DNA of 64,000 nt, from assembly GCA_023614405.1 (NCBI GenBank), contig CM042691.1, forward strand, positions 181,198,927-181,262,926. Direction: 5' to 3'. A program made the position numbers and the translations under genes. A model generated the notes under the pieces. It was given only the letters and a program-made list of their open reading frames with translations. It was not told where the DNA came from and made no database searches. Numbering within the stretch: position 1 is the first letter of the stretch; each line of letters begins with the position of its first letter. Positions 21,727-32,412 of this stretch are shown here, in pieces. The stretch is from Avena insularis (Eukaryota; Streptophyta; Magnoliopsida; Poales; Poaceae).

Positions 21727-24700
21727 TGTCACATCCCAAATTTTATATTTGGTACTGCATAACATTCATGTCATTGCATCATATTCATCCTTGCAAAATT
21801 TCAGTTTAAAAATGTTTTGACAAAACGAACCTCTCGCATTTTCATTTTGACACCTACACATGAACGCTTGGTTTTACCATGCAACTGTGAAAAACATTAT
21901 ATTTTGGTGGTACGGAGGGCATAGATGCATAGAGGGTTCCGCCACGAACCCGTATCACTTTGAATCGCCCGAACCAGAGATTCATAGAAGAAGTTATGGC
22001 AAACTGAATTTTGATGATTTGAGTAGACAGTGTTATGTCAGAAAATTCAGTTAAAAATTTGACAGAGAAAAAGAAAAGAAAAAGGAATAAAAAAAACAGA
22101 AGCAAGCCTGCAGCCGCCAAATCATTGCCACAATGGCGGATAACCGCTGCCGGCCAAGCAGCCACAGCCGCTACTGGGCCCACAAGACGGAGCGAGCACG
22201 GACGCCGAGGCCGACTCGGCGTGACTACCGACCCCGCACGCCGCCAGCGACCCCCCTCTTATACCCCTAACCCTCCTCTCCTAAACCCCCGAATATCTCC
22301 ACCTAAACCGCCTCCAATCTCCCGCGATTTCTCGTCGGAGTACGCCACCGCTGCCGCCTCCATTGACGAGGTAAGCGCTCGCCACGCGCGCCGATGCCCC
22401 TTCCTCGTTGCTCGCCCGCGAGAGCCACCTCCCCCGCCTACTGACCGCCCCCTCCTACTTCTTCTCTCCCCGCAGGAGCCGCCGACGCGCCGCCCGAGCT
22501 CCATCCAGCCGCCGCGCTCGCCCCCGTGCTCGCCGACCGATGCTGCCGCCACGCCACCGACCCCGTACGCCGCCCAGCCGCCGCCAAGACTCGCCGGAGC
22601 CGCCGCCCCCGACGCCGCCGGTGAGCTCTCCCCTCGCGTTCCGCCCCAGCCGCTCGATCTTAATCCGACGGTCCAGATAGGCCGTGGAAAATTCAACCCT
22701 GGCCGTTGACCAGTCAGCCGCCATGTCAGCTGCCACGCAGCCGCAGTCAACAGTCAACTTTGACTATATATTTTTAATTCGATTTAATTGGCAGATTTAG
22801 TTCCAGTCTTGAAAAATTCATATCCTTAGATCTACTGGACCAAAAATTGCAAATAAAATATGTATGGAATCAGTGTCTCACGTAGAATATTGTTGTACAG
22901 TTGTTTTACACTTTTACAACAAGGTTTTGTCTTAGTTAATTAAATGAGTGAAAGCTTCTTTTGGAGTATCAAATCCATAGAAAAAGATCTGTAACTCCAA
23001 AAATTGCAAATAAGATGTCCCTGGATTCAGTAGAACAAGAGGAATATTGTAGTGAATTAAAAGGGTAGGCTTACTGTACTGGTTTTGAAGAATCTATTTA
23101 AAGGCTTTCTCGAGTATTTTAATTACCTAGGAATTTATATAAAACCTTTTTGAGTAATTCCAATTGGTACTGACTCTATTTTAGGATGCCTACACAGTGG
23201 ATATTTTTCCAAGATTTTACAAATAGTATATTAGCAGTGGCCAATTATTTAGTTTCTAGCTCTATTGTTAGCAATTAAAATTGCATGCCTTGTTTTCTAT
23301 GCACTTAAAAATATTTCTCATGCATGCATACAGCAAGTATACTGAATAAGTATATGTGATTCTACTATAGCAATGTTCAACTTTTCATGTATGCATCTTG
23401 CATTGTGATTGTTTGTGTATGAATGTGTATGGTTTGTTTATGTGATTGCAATTGTATCGTGTAGATTGTGACGAGTACAACGCTTGCTCGTGTGTGGATT
23501 GTCCGTTCGACCGCTACAACCAAGGCAAGTAGATGCTACTTTGTTCATGATGTTTTCCTACTATTTTCAATGCATTGTCGTGTATTTTGTAGATGCATGT
23601 GTAGGATACTACCATCGCTATGCTATGTCCTATTATGTGGTAGGGATTTCCGGTAGATGAACCACCGTTGGTAGATGTGCTTAGCCATGCTATGATGAAC
23701 GAGGGCTGGGTTACATCACTGAAAGTTGTTTCTAAATATGTTGGTTTGCGAAAACTAAAAACAACTTAATCAATGAATCTCCTGTGTGTGATGGGATTGA
23801 TAATTTTTGGTGGTATCATTGCAGAAAGGCACCCAGGTATCAAGAGAGAATGATTGGCTTCTTTATTCTATAGCTTACGTGTACAACCATGTGCCAATAA
23901 TGTAATGGGCGGTTGGTTGGACTCAGTAGGTTGTTGTAACTCGAACCCACGTATCCAGAGATATAGAATTTTGGTAGGTTGGACCGGTGCGTGTCGGGTT
24001 TGGGGAGCTACTTCCCGAACGGTCCCTTCTTGGACTTCTCCCTATCATCACACAATATGAGAGTGGTGGTACATGCTGGGCTGGCCAAGTCACATCGGTA
24101 AAGTGTACTAACCCCTGCAGGGTGTATAATCTAATCGATTAGCCGTGTCCCGGTTATGGACGTCTGAGTTGCTTGATATTGATTTCTTGACATGTTTCTC
24201 GATCATTCCAATTTCATAATTGCTTTAATGTTGATGGGTTAACTTAATTGGGATCTTTTCAAAGAAAATCAAAAACTTCTTATGAAAGTAGGACAAAGGT
24301 ATTTGTAAATGCAAGATAGCCACAACTCCACTTGCCAGATATGCATGTAGATGTTGGTACTATTGTCTCCTTTAATAGCTCTACTTGCCATACATTCCAT
24401 GTATTGACCCTTCGGGGCTGCTACGTTTCATGTTGGAGGATATTTCGATTATGAGTAATCGATTTAGGCCACGGTACTCCACTCGGCACTTGTTCACTTG
24501 TGGGCAATTTGAATAATGGAGGATTTACTATATTTATGTTGCTACTTGAATAATTTGAGCTAGCCTTGAGCTAAGATTTTATTGTAATAATGATACTATG
24601 GATCTTCGTCATTTGTGATACACGGATATTTTGCTATGTTATTCATCTTATTCTGTTGTGGGCCAATGAACCGATCCATTGATTGGCATGTCACATAGAA

Positions 24701-24731
24701 GCTACGGTATTTTCAGAACCGTAGTGTTACA
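21727..24731 (+). repeat. 3' LTR of the chromovirus
   Basis: About 3,005 bp, TGTCACATCCC to AGTGTTACA, collinear with the 5' LTR. The GC-rich block (about 22,100-22,740) differs more between the two copies than the rest. It is followed by the TSD ATTTA. Confidence 0.93.
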
Positions 24732-24835
24732 ATTTATTTTCCGTTTATGACATATACTCCAGTTCTTTCGTCTAGCCATTACCATTTCATCTAACACTTT
24801 GGAATTTCTCTTAACAACTCAAAAGTCTAGAGGAG

Positions 24836-27194
24836 GATAGCATGGTTGTCCAAATCTATGACCCCAAGATGAACGAAGTCACCGTCGTGTCCAACGACGA
24901 TGTCCCATTGTCACGTAAGTGGAAGAGCTCCACCTATGAGGCTTCCGACGAAGGAAAGAAGAAGAAGACAGAGGGCGGAGCCTCCAAGAAGTCCACTGCC
25001 GCCCTGGAGGCGTAGAAAAGAAGAATTACCGGCATCCCTTTCACCAAGGCACCCACTGTTGCATAAGCTTCTTATCTTCCGACATTGTCCATTGCTCGTC
25101 TTATTCCTATACTTATAATTTTGCACGTTACAGGAAGAAGGCCATTTTAAGTTTGAAGAAGTCCTCCAAAACATTGGGGGCTTCTAAAAACATTAGAGAT
25201 ATGTTGCACCAAGCGTTCCACGTGATCTCCCCTACCACTCCCAGCGTCCAGCCTGTTGCGCATCGACAAGCTCTCCAGCAAAGGTGGCATCTGGCCCCTC
25301 CGCCATGGAGGTGGACCCAGGTGTCACCGTGGATCTTGCCGTTGCCGGCAAGCAGGCGACACAAGAAAGTACCACGTCCAAAATGGCTGAATCTCCGGCT
25401 AAGGATGCCATCGGTAGCGCTAAGGCGATAGTGGAAGGCGGAACGTCTGCCGAAAGCGGCACCACTGCACCCAGGACGTCAACAGAGCTCCCGAAGATTG
25501 TCTACCCGACGCTTACGCCGAGTAGCTCAACTCTGTCTCCTGGTGCAGCGCCAACTTCTCCGACTTGCGGCGTTGAGGAGCTTCTCAGGCAAGCGGATAT
25601 CCTGCAAGGAAATAGCCTTTCCTTCAGCAAGATATTTGCCGAGAGCGCCACCAACCTCAAGATCATCGCACTTGTAAGTTTTGTTTTCCTTTTGCATTTC
25701 ATAAGTAGTATCCCACTGTAGCCCCTGAGGATTTAGGTGGAAAACCATAGGTCTTTGCATCTGAATGCTCTAAGAGTGACTAAGCTAGAAAACTTCTGAC
25801 TGTAGCCCCCAAGTATTTAGTTTGAATGAATTATTCCGACTAGATACTTTTAGAGTAACATACACAGTGTTTGTAAATTTCAATAATGTAGCCCCCAAGC
25901 CTCTAGTTGAAACAGAATTAGTTCCGACTAGATGTTTAAAGAAAGATTAAGCATATTTCCGAGTTAGAAAACTCTCACTATAGCCCCCAAGCCTCTACGT
26001 GGATATTTATCCGGCTAGATGCTCCAAGTAGAATAAGTAACTTTAACCTTGTTTCCACAGAATGAGAATGCTCGAAGAGGCGTTGTCAACGAGAAGTTCC
26101 ACAAGATGCGCGCTAAACTGGAAGCTGAAAAGGGTAAAACTTCCTTCTTGAAGGAACAAATCACTAAGAGCAAGAGTCTGTTTTTCCATTCAATTTTGAA
26201 ATCAAACTTGTTCTTGTGCCATCACTCTCCGACTACTCATGTGTGCTATTATTTTTCCGACTTGCAGAAACCATCGCCCAGGCCAAGGACATTGTCGAGC
26301 AATCCAAGCACATTGAGCTTTTGGATAGCCAAAAGAATATCATTAAGCAGGAGAGAGCTGACACTCTGAAGATGCAAGAGGAATCCATGAAGGCCTTGCA
26401 GGAGTCCGCCAACACGGATATGAACCGTTTAAAGGAGGAGATTGCAATCCTCAAGGAGCAGAAAAAAGCTGCCGATGAGCAGAAACATCGCAACCTTGAG
26501 GCTTACAAGGTTCTCCGACAAGAACGGGACTCCATGGCGGAGACACTCCAGCAAGCGGAGGAGAGCATCTTTGGTAAGCGATCTTCGTGTTGTGCTTCTG
26601 TAAGCCATGTACTCTGAACTTTTTGTGTTATTGAACTCATGTGCTCCTTTGTTTTTCGGAAATGCAGCTCCTATTGGTTTGACCAATTCTACTCCTCCGC
26701 CAAAGGAATGCATGGTTCTCATTGGCAACTTCATCAGCACCACCATCAAGCAAGCCAAAGAGATTGCCAAGCCCCTGAACATTAACATTAAGGCGGTGGA
26801 CTCCATGATGAAGTACTCAGAGATTCTGCGCCAAGCCCCCGAGCGTATTTTCAGCTGGAAAGCTTCATGTACCTGGGATGGTGCAATAATGTCGCTGGCA
26901 ATGGTCAAGGCGCACTATGAGAATGTCGACATCGACACGGTGACCTCGGGTCGTCCCGACGTAGACGATGAAGGCTAGAAGATTGATCACAAGGATATTT
27001 GGGCATCGCTCGCGGGTGTTGACAGCAGGGTCGCCGAGTTGGTCGATCACAACGTCTTCGTGCCTCTTGAGATCATTGAAGGCGACCATCCCAGCTCCTC
27101 CGAGTCCCTCAAGACCACCGACTTTGAAGATGATCAGGATGGCTCTCCTGCTGCCGATGATGCTGCCTCAAAGTCTCCTACACCAGAGGAATGA
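24836..27194 (+). pseudogene. Antisense gene (aORF) of Tat-D, downstream exons
   Basis: Continuation of the aORF beyond the chromovirus. Probable exons: 24,836 to about 25,060 (basic, KKKKTEGGASKKS); 25,134-25,673 (Ala/Ser/Thr-rich, ending before GTAAGT); 26,061 to about 26,180; 26,268-26,573 (strong coiled coil: LDSQKNIIKQERADTLKMQE, donor GTAAGC); and 26,668-27,194 (NFISTTIKQAKEIAKPL, SWKASCTWDGA), ending TGA. Acceptors read TTTCCACAG, GACTTGCAG and AAATGCAG. The exon layout matches the Tat-C aORF at 53.4-56.6 kb. Stops at about 25,017 and 26,976 (TAG) break it. It converges on pol, whose stop is 515 bases to the right. Role unknown; perhaps a DNA- or RNA-binding helper. Confidence 0.7.
25718..25999. 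repeat. Four direct repeats carrying polypurine-tract-like sequence in an aORF intron
   Basis: TAGCCCC(C)AAG/GAG recurs at 25,719, 25,803, 25,889 and 25,981, spaced about 84-92 bases, each followed by a (C/A)T(C/A)TAGT...CCGACTAGAT-like phrase. On the element's sense (minus) strand these read CTTGGGGGCTA, nearly the tract CTGGGGGCTAC that precedes the 3' LTR in Tat-C. The matching intron of Tat-C has two such motifs (55,254 and 55,334). Confidence 0.75.
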
Positions 27195-27708
27195 AAAAAA
27201 CTTTGTAATATTTATTTCCTCTGGGTTTATGTATGCGGAAAAAACTACTGTGTTAATCTTAAGGCGGAAAAACAATAGTTGTATGCTTCCTGCTACTCAA
27301 GTAGTAGTTCCAGCATGTAAATATTTTTTAAGCAAGTGCTGGCTTATCCATTACTTTGGTTTTTAGGCTTGACCTTTCATGAGTCGGAAGACTCGTAGTC
27401 GGAACCATGCACTCAAGTGATGATACCCAATGGCACCGTCAAAACCTAAGCACAAAATCACGACTTCAAGTTCCAAAAGTCACTACTCCAGAATCCACAT
27501 AAAAACAACAAAGAACATGCATACCAGAAAACTTAAGCTAACGCCCTTGGGAGGAATTTTCACAAGTGCAAATGCAAAGCTTGTGCATAAAGGTTTTATA
27601 CGATCCAAAAATGAACACTACAGGAGGTAAAAGACTCAAGAATATGAGTGAACCAGAGAGCTTTATTTCATTGATCATATAAGAGGTACACAGTAGATAA
27701 AAAATATG
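27195..27708. other. Convergent spacer between aORF and pol of Tat-D
   Basis: A 514-bp non-coding stretch between the aORF stop and the pol stop. It contains AATAAA-like signals for both strands (ATGAAATAAAG on minus near 27,670). The corresponding spacer of Tat-C (56,551-57,148) has similar phrases, such as GACTTC-AGT-CCAAAA, so it is an intrinsic part of the element. Confidence 0.6.
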
Positions 27709-30700
27709 CTAAGTGTAAAAAGGATGTAGATGTGCTATGTTCCATGGCCGATCATGCTCCGGGTAGTCATCATTCGGGTCACGTTTCTTACGCTTATGAT
27801 CATTGCTGGGTCTATCCTCAAGTTCACGATTGTCAACAAGGTAGTAAGACCCATTCAGCAGCGCCTTGCTTATGATGAACGGTCCTTCCCATGGCGGGGA
27901 TAATTTGTGTGGCCTCTTTTGCTTCAGTCAGAGCACCATATCGCCCTCTTTAAACGATCGATGAAGAATGCGGCGAGTATGCCAGATCCCCCTCTTTAAA
28001 CGATCTTTGGCATGCCAATACGCGCTCTTCCTCGAGAAGGTCCACATCTAGGTGCCTGGATTCTTTAGCGTCATCTTCGTCGTAGGCGGCAACTCTTGGT
28101 GAATCATGAAGGATGTCGGAAGGCAAGATGGCTTCTTCTCCATATACCATGAAATAAGGGGTGTAGCTGGTAGATCTGTTGGGTGTAGTTCGTAATCTTC
28201 ACAGAACAGATGGTAATTCCTCTTCCCAGGCTCCTGCCACTCTATGTAGCGGTTCCTCGAGACGTGGCTTGATTCCCTGCTGAATTAATCCGTTGGCTCT
28301 CTCAACTTGGCCATTGGACTACGGATGTGCCACGGATGCTAGGTCAAGTCGGATGCCCTTCTCCCAACAATAAGCTTCCGCTTCTCCGAGTGACAAGTTG
28401 CTGCCGTTGTCGGTGATAATGCTATGTGGGAGACCAAATCTCACCACTAGATCCCAGAAAAACCTAAGGGCAGTTGCCCCATCAAGCTTGCTAATGGGTT
28501 TAGCTTCTATCCATTTGGTGAATTTATCAACTGCTACTAGCAGATGCGTAAACCCACATGGTGTCGTCCATAATGGACCAACCATGTCGAGCCCCCAGAC
28601 TGCAAACGGCCAAGTTATTGGTATTGTACGCAATTCTTCAACTGGAACATATGGTTGTCGAGAATAATACTGGCATCCCATGCATGTCTCAACCAGCTTG
28701 TCGGCGTTCTCCTTCGCGGTCCGCCAGTAGAATCCTTGCCGGAAGGATTTGGAGACCAACGATCGAGGAGCGGCGTGATGCCCGCAATCTCCGAGATGGA
28801 TCTCACGAAGGATTTCAATACCTTCTTCCTGGGAAACACACTTGAGGTATACACCATTGGTGCTTATTTTATAGACCTGTCCATTGATGATGGTATAGCC
28901 CTTTGCTCGACATACTATTTGCTACCTTTCGACCTCGTCGATGGGAAAATTTCCATGTACGAGATATTCCATGAACGGTTTTATCCAAGCCGGAGGGATC
29001 TTTGTCACTGTGTGCACGAAATAATCAACTCTATCCAGGTTCTCGGGGTCCACTCCCGTCATTGATGGTATCCGTAGATGCTCTAGAAAATTGCCAGGCG
29101 GAATTTGTTTGCGCCCTGATCCAAGCTTTGACAGTAGATCACCCCCCTCATTTTCCTCCCTTGGGACATAGTTGACCTCGTATCCAAAGAAACTCTTGGC
29201 TATCTTGTCCACTTCGTCTCGATACGCTGCCATCATAGGGTTCCGCGCGTTCCAGGTGCCAGCCACCTGCTGGGCAACCAAGTCGGAAATATCCATAACA
29301 AACTATGCGCTTGATGCCAATATCCTTGGCTACGCGTAGTCCGTGAATGAGTGCGTCATACTCTACCATGTTGTTTGTAGCCTCGAAGTGGATCTGTAGA
29401 ACGTAGTGTAGATTTACCCTGTTGGTGACTGTAATAGTACACCAGCCCCTGAGCCGTTGAGTAGCTTTGATCCGTTAAAGTGCATCAACCAGTATTCTGG
29501 CTCTGGTATAGGGGTAGCATCTGGCCTCTCCATCCAATCTGCAATAAAATCTGCCAAGATATGTGATTTGATAGCGTTGCGTCTCTTATAGGTGATCTCA
29601 AAGGCGGCAAGTTCAATGCCCCACTTCACGAACCTTCCTATAGCGTCGAAGTTGTTGATGATGTCGGACAGTGGAGCTTTGCTCACAACTATGATAGGGT
29701 GCTCCTCGAAGTAGTGCCTTAGCTTCCGAGAAGCAAGGAACACTCCATAAGCTACCTTCTGGTAGTGTGGGTAACGCTGCTTGGACTTAGTCAATACCTC
29801 TCTTACATAGTAAACTAGTCGTTGAACTCCATACTCATGCCCTGGTTCTTTCCGCTCTACCACGACAATGATGCTGATTACCTGGTTGGTGGCCGCCATG
29901 TAAATCAACATAGTCTCCATAGACTGGGGTGCTGCAAGTATAGGTGTCGAGGAGAGTATCTCCTTTAGCTGCTTCAGTGTTGTATCAGCCTCATCTGTCC
30001 ATGTAAATTTGTCCTCCTTCTTTAGCAGCTTGTACAGCGGCAGCGCCTTCTCTCCAAGTCGGCTGACGAACCAGCTTACTGCTGCTACGCAACCTGTTAG
30101 CTGTTGTATGTCCTTCAGGCATGTCAGACGGTTTTTGTTTAGGATGGCCTTCATCTTCTCCGGGTTGACCTCGATTCCATGCTAGGAAACGATGAAGCCC
30201 AACAATTTGCCGGTTCGAACCCCGAAGACGCAGTTCTTAGGGTTAAGCATAATGTTGTATTTCCGGAGATTATCAAAGGTTTCTTTTAAGTCGGAGATTA
30301 AGTTGTTTGACTTTTTGGACATCACCGCTATATTGTCCACATAGGCGTGAACATTCCGACCAATTTGATCATGGAGGCAATGCTGCATAGTACGCTAGTA
30401 CGTAGCACCTGTGTTTTTTAGCCCAAAGGGCATCGTGACATAGCAAAACGTGTTGTAAGGTGTGGTGAACGAAGTGGCCAATTGGTCCGACTTCCTAATT
30501 TTTATCTGCTGGTATCTTGAGTATGCGTCGAGAAAACACAAAAGTTCTGAGCCAGTCGTCGAGTCAATGACTTGGTCAATGCGAGGCAAAGCAAATGTAT
30601 CTTTGGGGCATGTTTTGTTCAAGTCGGTGTAATCAACACACATTCTTAATTCTTTGGTTCCCTTTTTGGGGACAAGTACAGGATTGGACACCCATCGGGT

Positions 30701-31389
30701 GTGAAGGACTTCTCGGATAAAACTAGCCTTAAGTAACCTAGCTATATATTTGTCTATGGCGCGTCTCTTCTCATCTCCGAAGTGTCGTAGAGGTTGTTTC
30801 ACTAGTTTGCATTTTGGATCAATATTGAAGCTGTGCTCGGCAAGTTCCCTAGGTCCACCTTTCATGTCGGCAGGTTGCCAAGCAAAGATGTCCCTATTCT
30901 CATGGAGGAACTCGACGAGCGCGCTTTCCTATTTGGGATCCAGGTCTGGGTGATCCTTCCTATCCCAAGTGATTGGAATCTCCAGCCAGCGCAGGTACTG
31001 GGGAACTGGGGTATAGTAGCCATCAGTATCCTCATGGAAGTTTTCTGTTGCCGGCCAGTAGGGGTGCCAAAGAAAGTGTGGTAGAAGGCAGCCTTCTTCT
31101 CGAAGGGGTTCTTACCCTTGCCATCGCTTTTGGCGGCGTGCTTGGGGTCAACATCCTCGTCCATGTCATTTGAATCCTTGGACTCCTCTTCCTTCTTCTT
31201 CCCCTTGCGCTTGCCTCGCTGTATGTTCTTCCGACTTTGCTTGTAGCCGGACTCCGGGTCCTCATTGAGATCGTTGACGAACTTGCAATGGCGATTGGTG
31301 TGAGTGGATTTTCCGTTGGCGTCGAGGTGTACAAGGAATGGCAGATCGCGGTACTCCTCGTACATTTGGGGAACGCGCAGAGCTGCCAT
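27709..31389 (-). pseudogene. pol of Tat-D: RT, dual RNase H, integrase; protease deleted
   Basis: Reads leftward. Gag tail (HTNRHCKFVNDL, then a Lys/Glu-rich segment) near 31,300-31,100. A VPQYLRWLEIPITWDRKDHP segment (about 31,010-30,950) then joins directly to the sequence before RT, so the whole protease present in Tat-C is absent. RT 30,865-30,182: VLVPKKGTKELRMCVDYTDL, MPFGLKNTGATY, stop at 30,395; the metal-binding box reads YVDN, not YVDD. First RNase H and connection 30,154-29,600. Second RNase H begins HFNGSK (29,480), with Asn where Tat-C has Asp. Integrase: zinc region to CMGC (28,690), WGLDMVGP, TDNGSN, AHPQ-type motif with stop near 28,318. GPY/F-like end at 27,9xx-27,709 closing HLHPFYT. 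Confidence 0.85.
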
Positions 31390-32163
31390 GGTAGTTCCAC
31401 TACCTCGCTGCTACCCACGACTAGCCCCCCGTCCTCGGCCACGCTGTCCGCCATCACCTCGTCCTGCAAATGTCATGGCGACCATGTCGGAGGCTTGCTT
31501 TTCTTATGGCGGGTTCTTCCGCTTTGTGTTGTTGTTCCTCTTAGCTTGGGTTGGAATGGCCGTTGCCGGCAGGAAGCTGCGAGCATCATCGTCGGCAGCC
31601 ACGAACTCACTGGCCAACTGGATCATCTGATTAAGATCGAGCCTATGATTGTCCTGCAGGAGATTCAACTTATGTCAGAGCAATGTACCTTTTTCCAACC
31701 AATCGATGAAGGAGGCCATGGCGGTCTCAGTGTGCACTCATGTGCAAGAATTCTTCATATCCAGCTAGCGAGAGAGGTTGGCGTGAGATGACTCGTCTTT
31801 CTCCAACACGCACCGATGTAGATCGCCAACAGTGCAGGGACGCTTATATGTACCCTCGAAGTTCTTGGTGAACACTTCTTACATTTCCAACCAGTTCAGA
31901 TGGATTTCTCCGACAAGTCATCAATCCATTGTAGGGCCGTGCCCGCCAGCATCAGCGGGCGGTACTTGATGGCGACGTTGGGGTTTCCCCTGGAGATCTC
32001 CACCGTGTTGCCGTAATCCTGCAACCACGTAGCTGGTTTGGCGGTGCCGTCATAGGGCTCGATGGTCTTGTCAATCCGGAAACCCTTGGGGTAAGTTGCA
32101 GTACGTATTATAGGTCCAAAGCAACATGGTCCCAGGTATTGTCCTTCCTGGGCCTCGTGGATC
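31390..32163 (-). pseudogene. Gag core of Tat-D (part downstream of the solo LTR insertion)
   Basis: Translates, with breaks, as LPQGFRIDKTIEPYDGTAKP and ATWLQDYGNTVEISRGNP (about 32,090-32,000), then a PLMLAGTALQWIDDLSEKSI stretch, NFEGTYKRPCTVGDLHRC (about 31,860-31,810), WLEKGTLL (about 31,700) and MIQLASEFVAADDDA (about 31,620), then an Arg/Gly-rich tail. This is the standard Tat gag core; Tat-C has the same order at 61.5-62.2 kb. Multiple stops and frameshifts. It continues the gag interrupted at 41,312. Confidence 0.8.
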
Positions 32164-32412
32164 TTGTCTGTAAGATCCCTCCCTTATAAAGGTAAGGATC
32201 CTTGTGATTGCAATGCTAGTCCCTGTATCAAATGCTAGCATCCACAGTTTAAGATGAAGTACGCAGAAACAAAGGTCATTATTACATCGTCATTCCAGAG
32301 ATAACATAGTCTTTTACAACTCCATGGCCATAGGCCTAATACAAGAGTTTAAGCATAACAATATAAATAAAGTCTTCATCTTCATGTGCCACAGGCAAGC
32401 ATGTTGAGTGTA

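Larger units (their letters stand above)
12108..24731 (+). mobile_element. Complete Ty3/gypsy chromovirus (Tekay/Del-like), with TSD
   Basis: A 12.6-kb element with both LTRs (12,108-15,082 and 21,727-24,731), a tRNA-iMet PBS, an extra ORF upstream of gag, gag with a zinc knuckle, pol in the order PR-RT-RH-IN, a C-terminal chromodomain and a polypurine tract. It is flanked by the 5-bp duplication ATTTA. Long LTRs of about 3 kb starting TGTCACATCCC and a chromodomain after the GPY/F module point to the Tekay/Del clade. It carries a nested 477-bp LTR-like insertion. By eye the first 250 bases of the two LTRs differ at about a dozen positions, so it is not a recent arrival. All coding regions have stops or frameshifts. 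Confidence 0.93.

Noticed and set aside
31237..31791. 184-codon plus-strand ORF
   Set aside because: It lies opposite the Tat-D gag tail and is the shadow of that minus-strand coding region.
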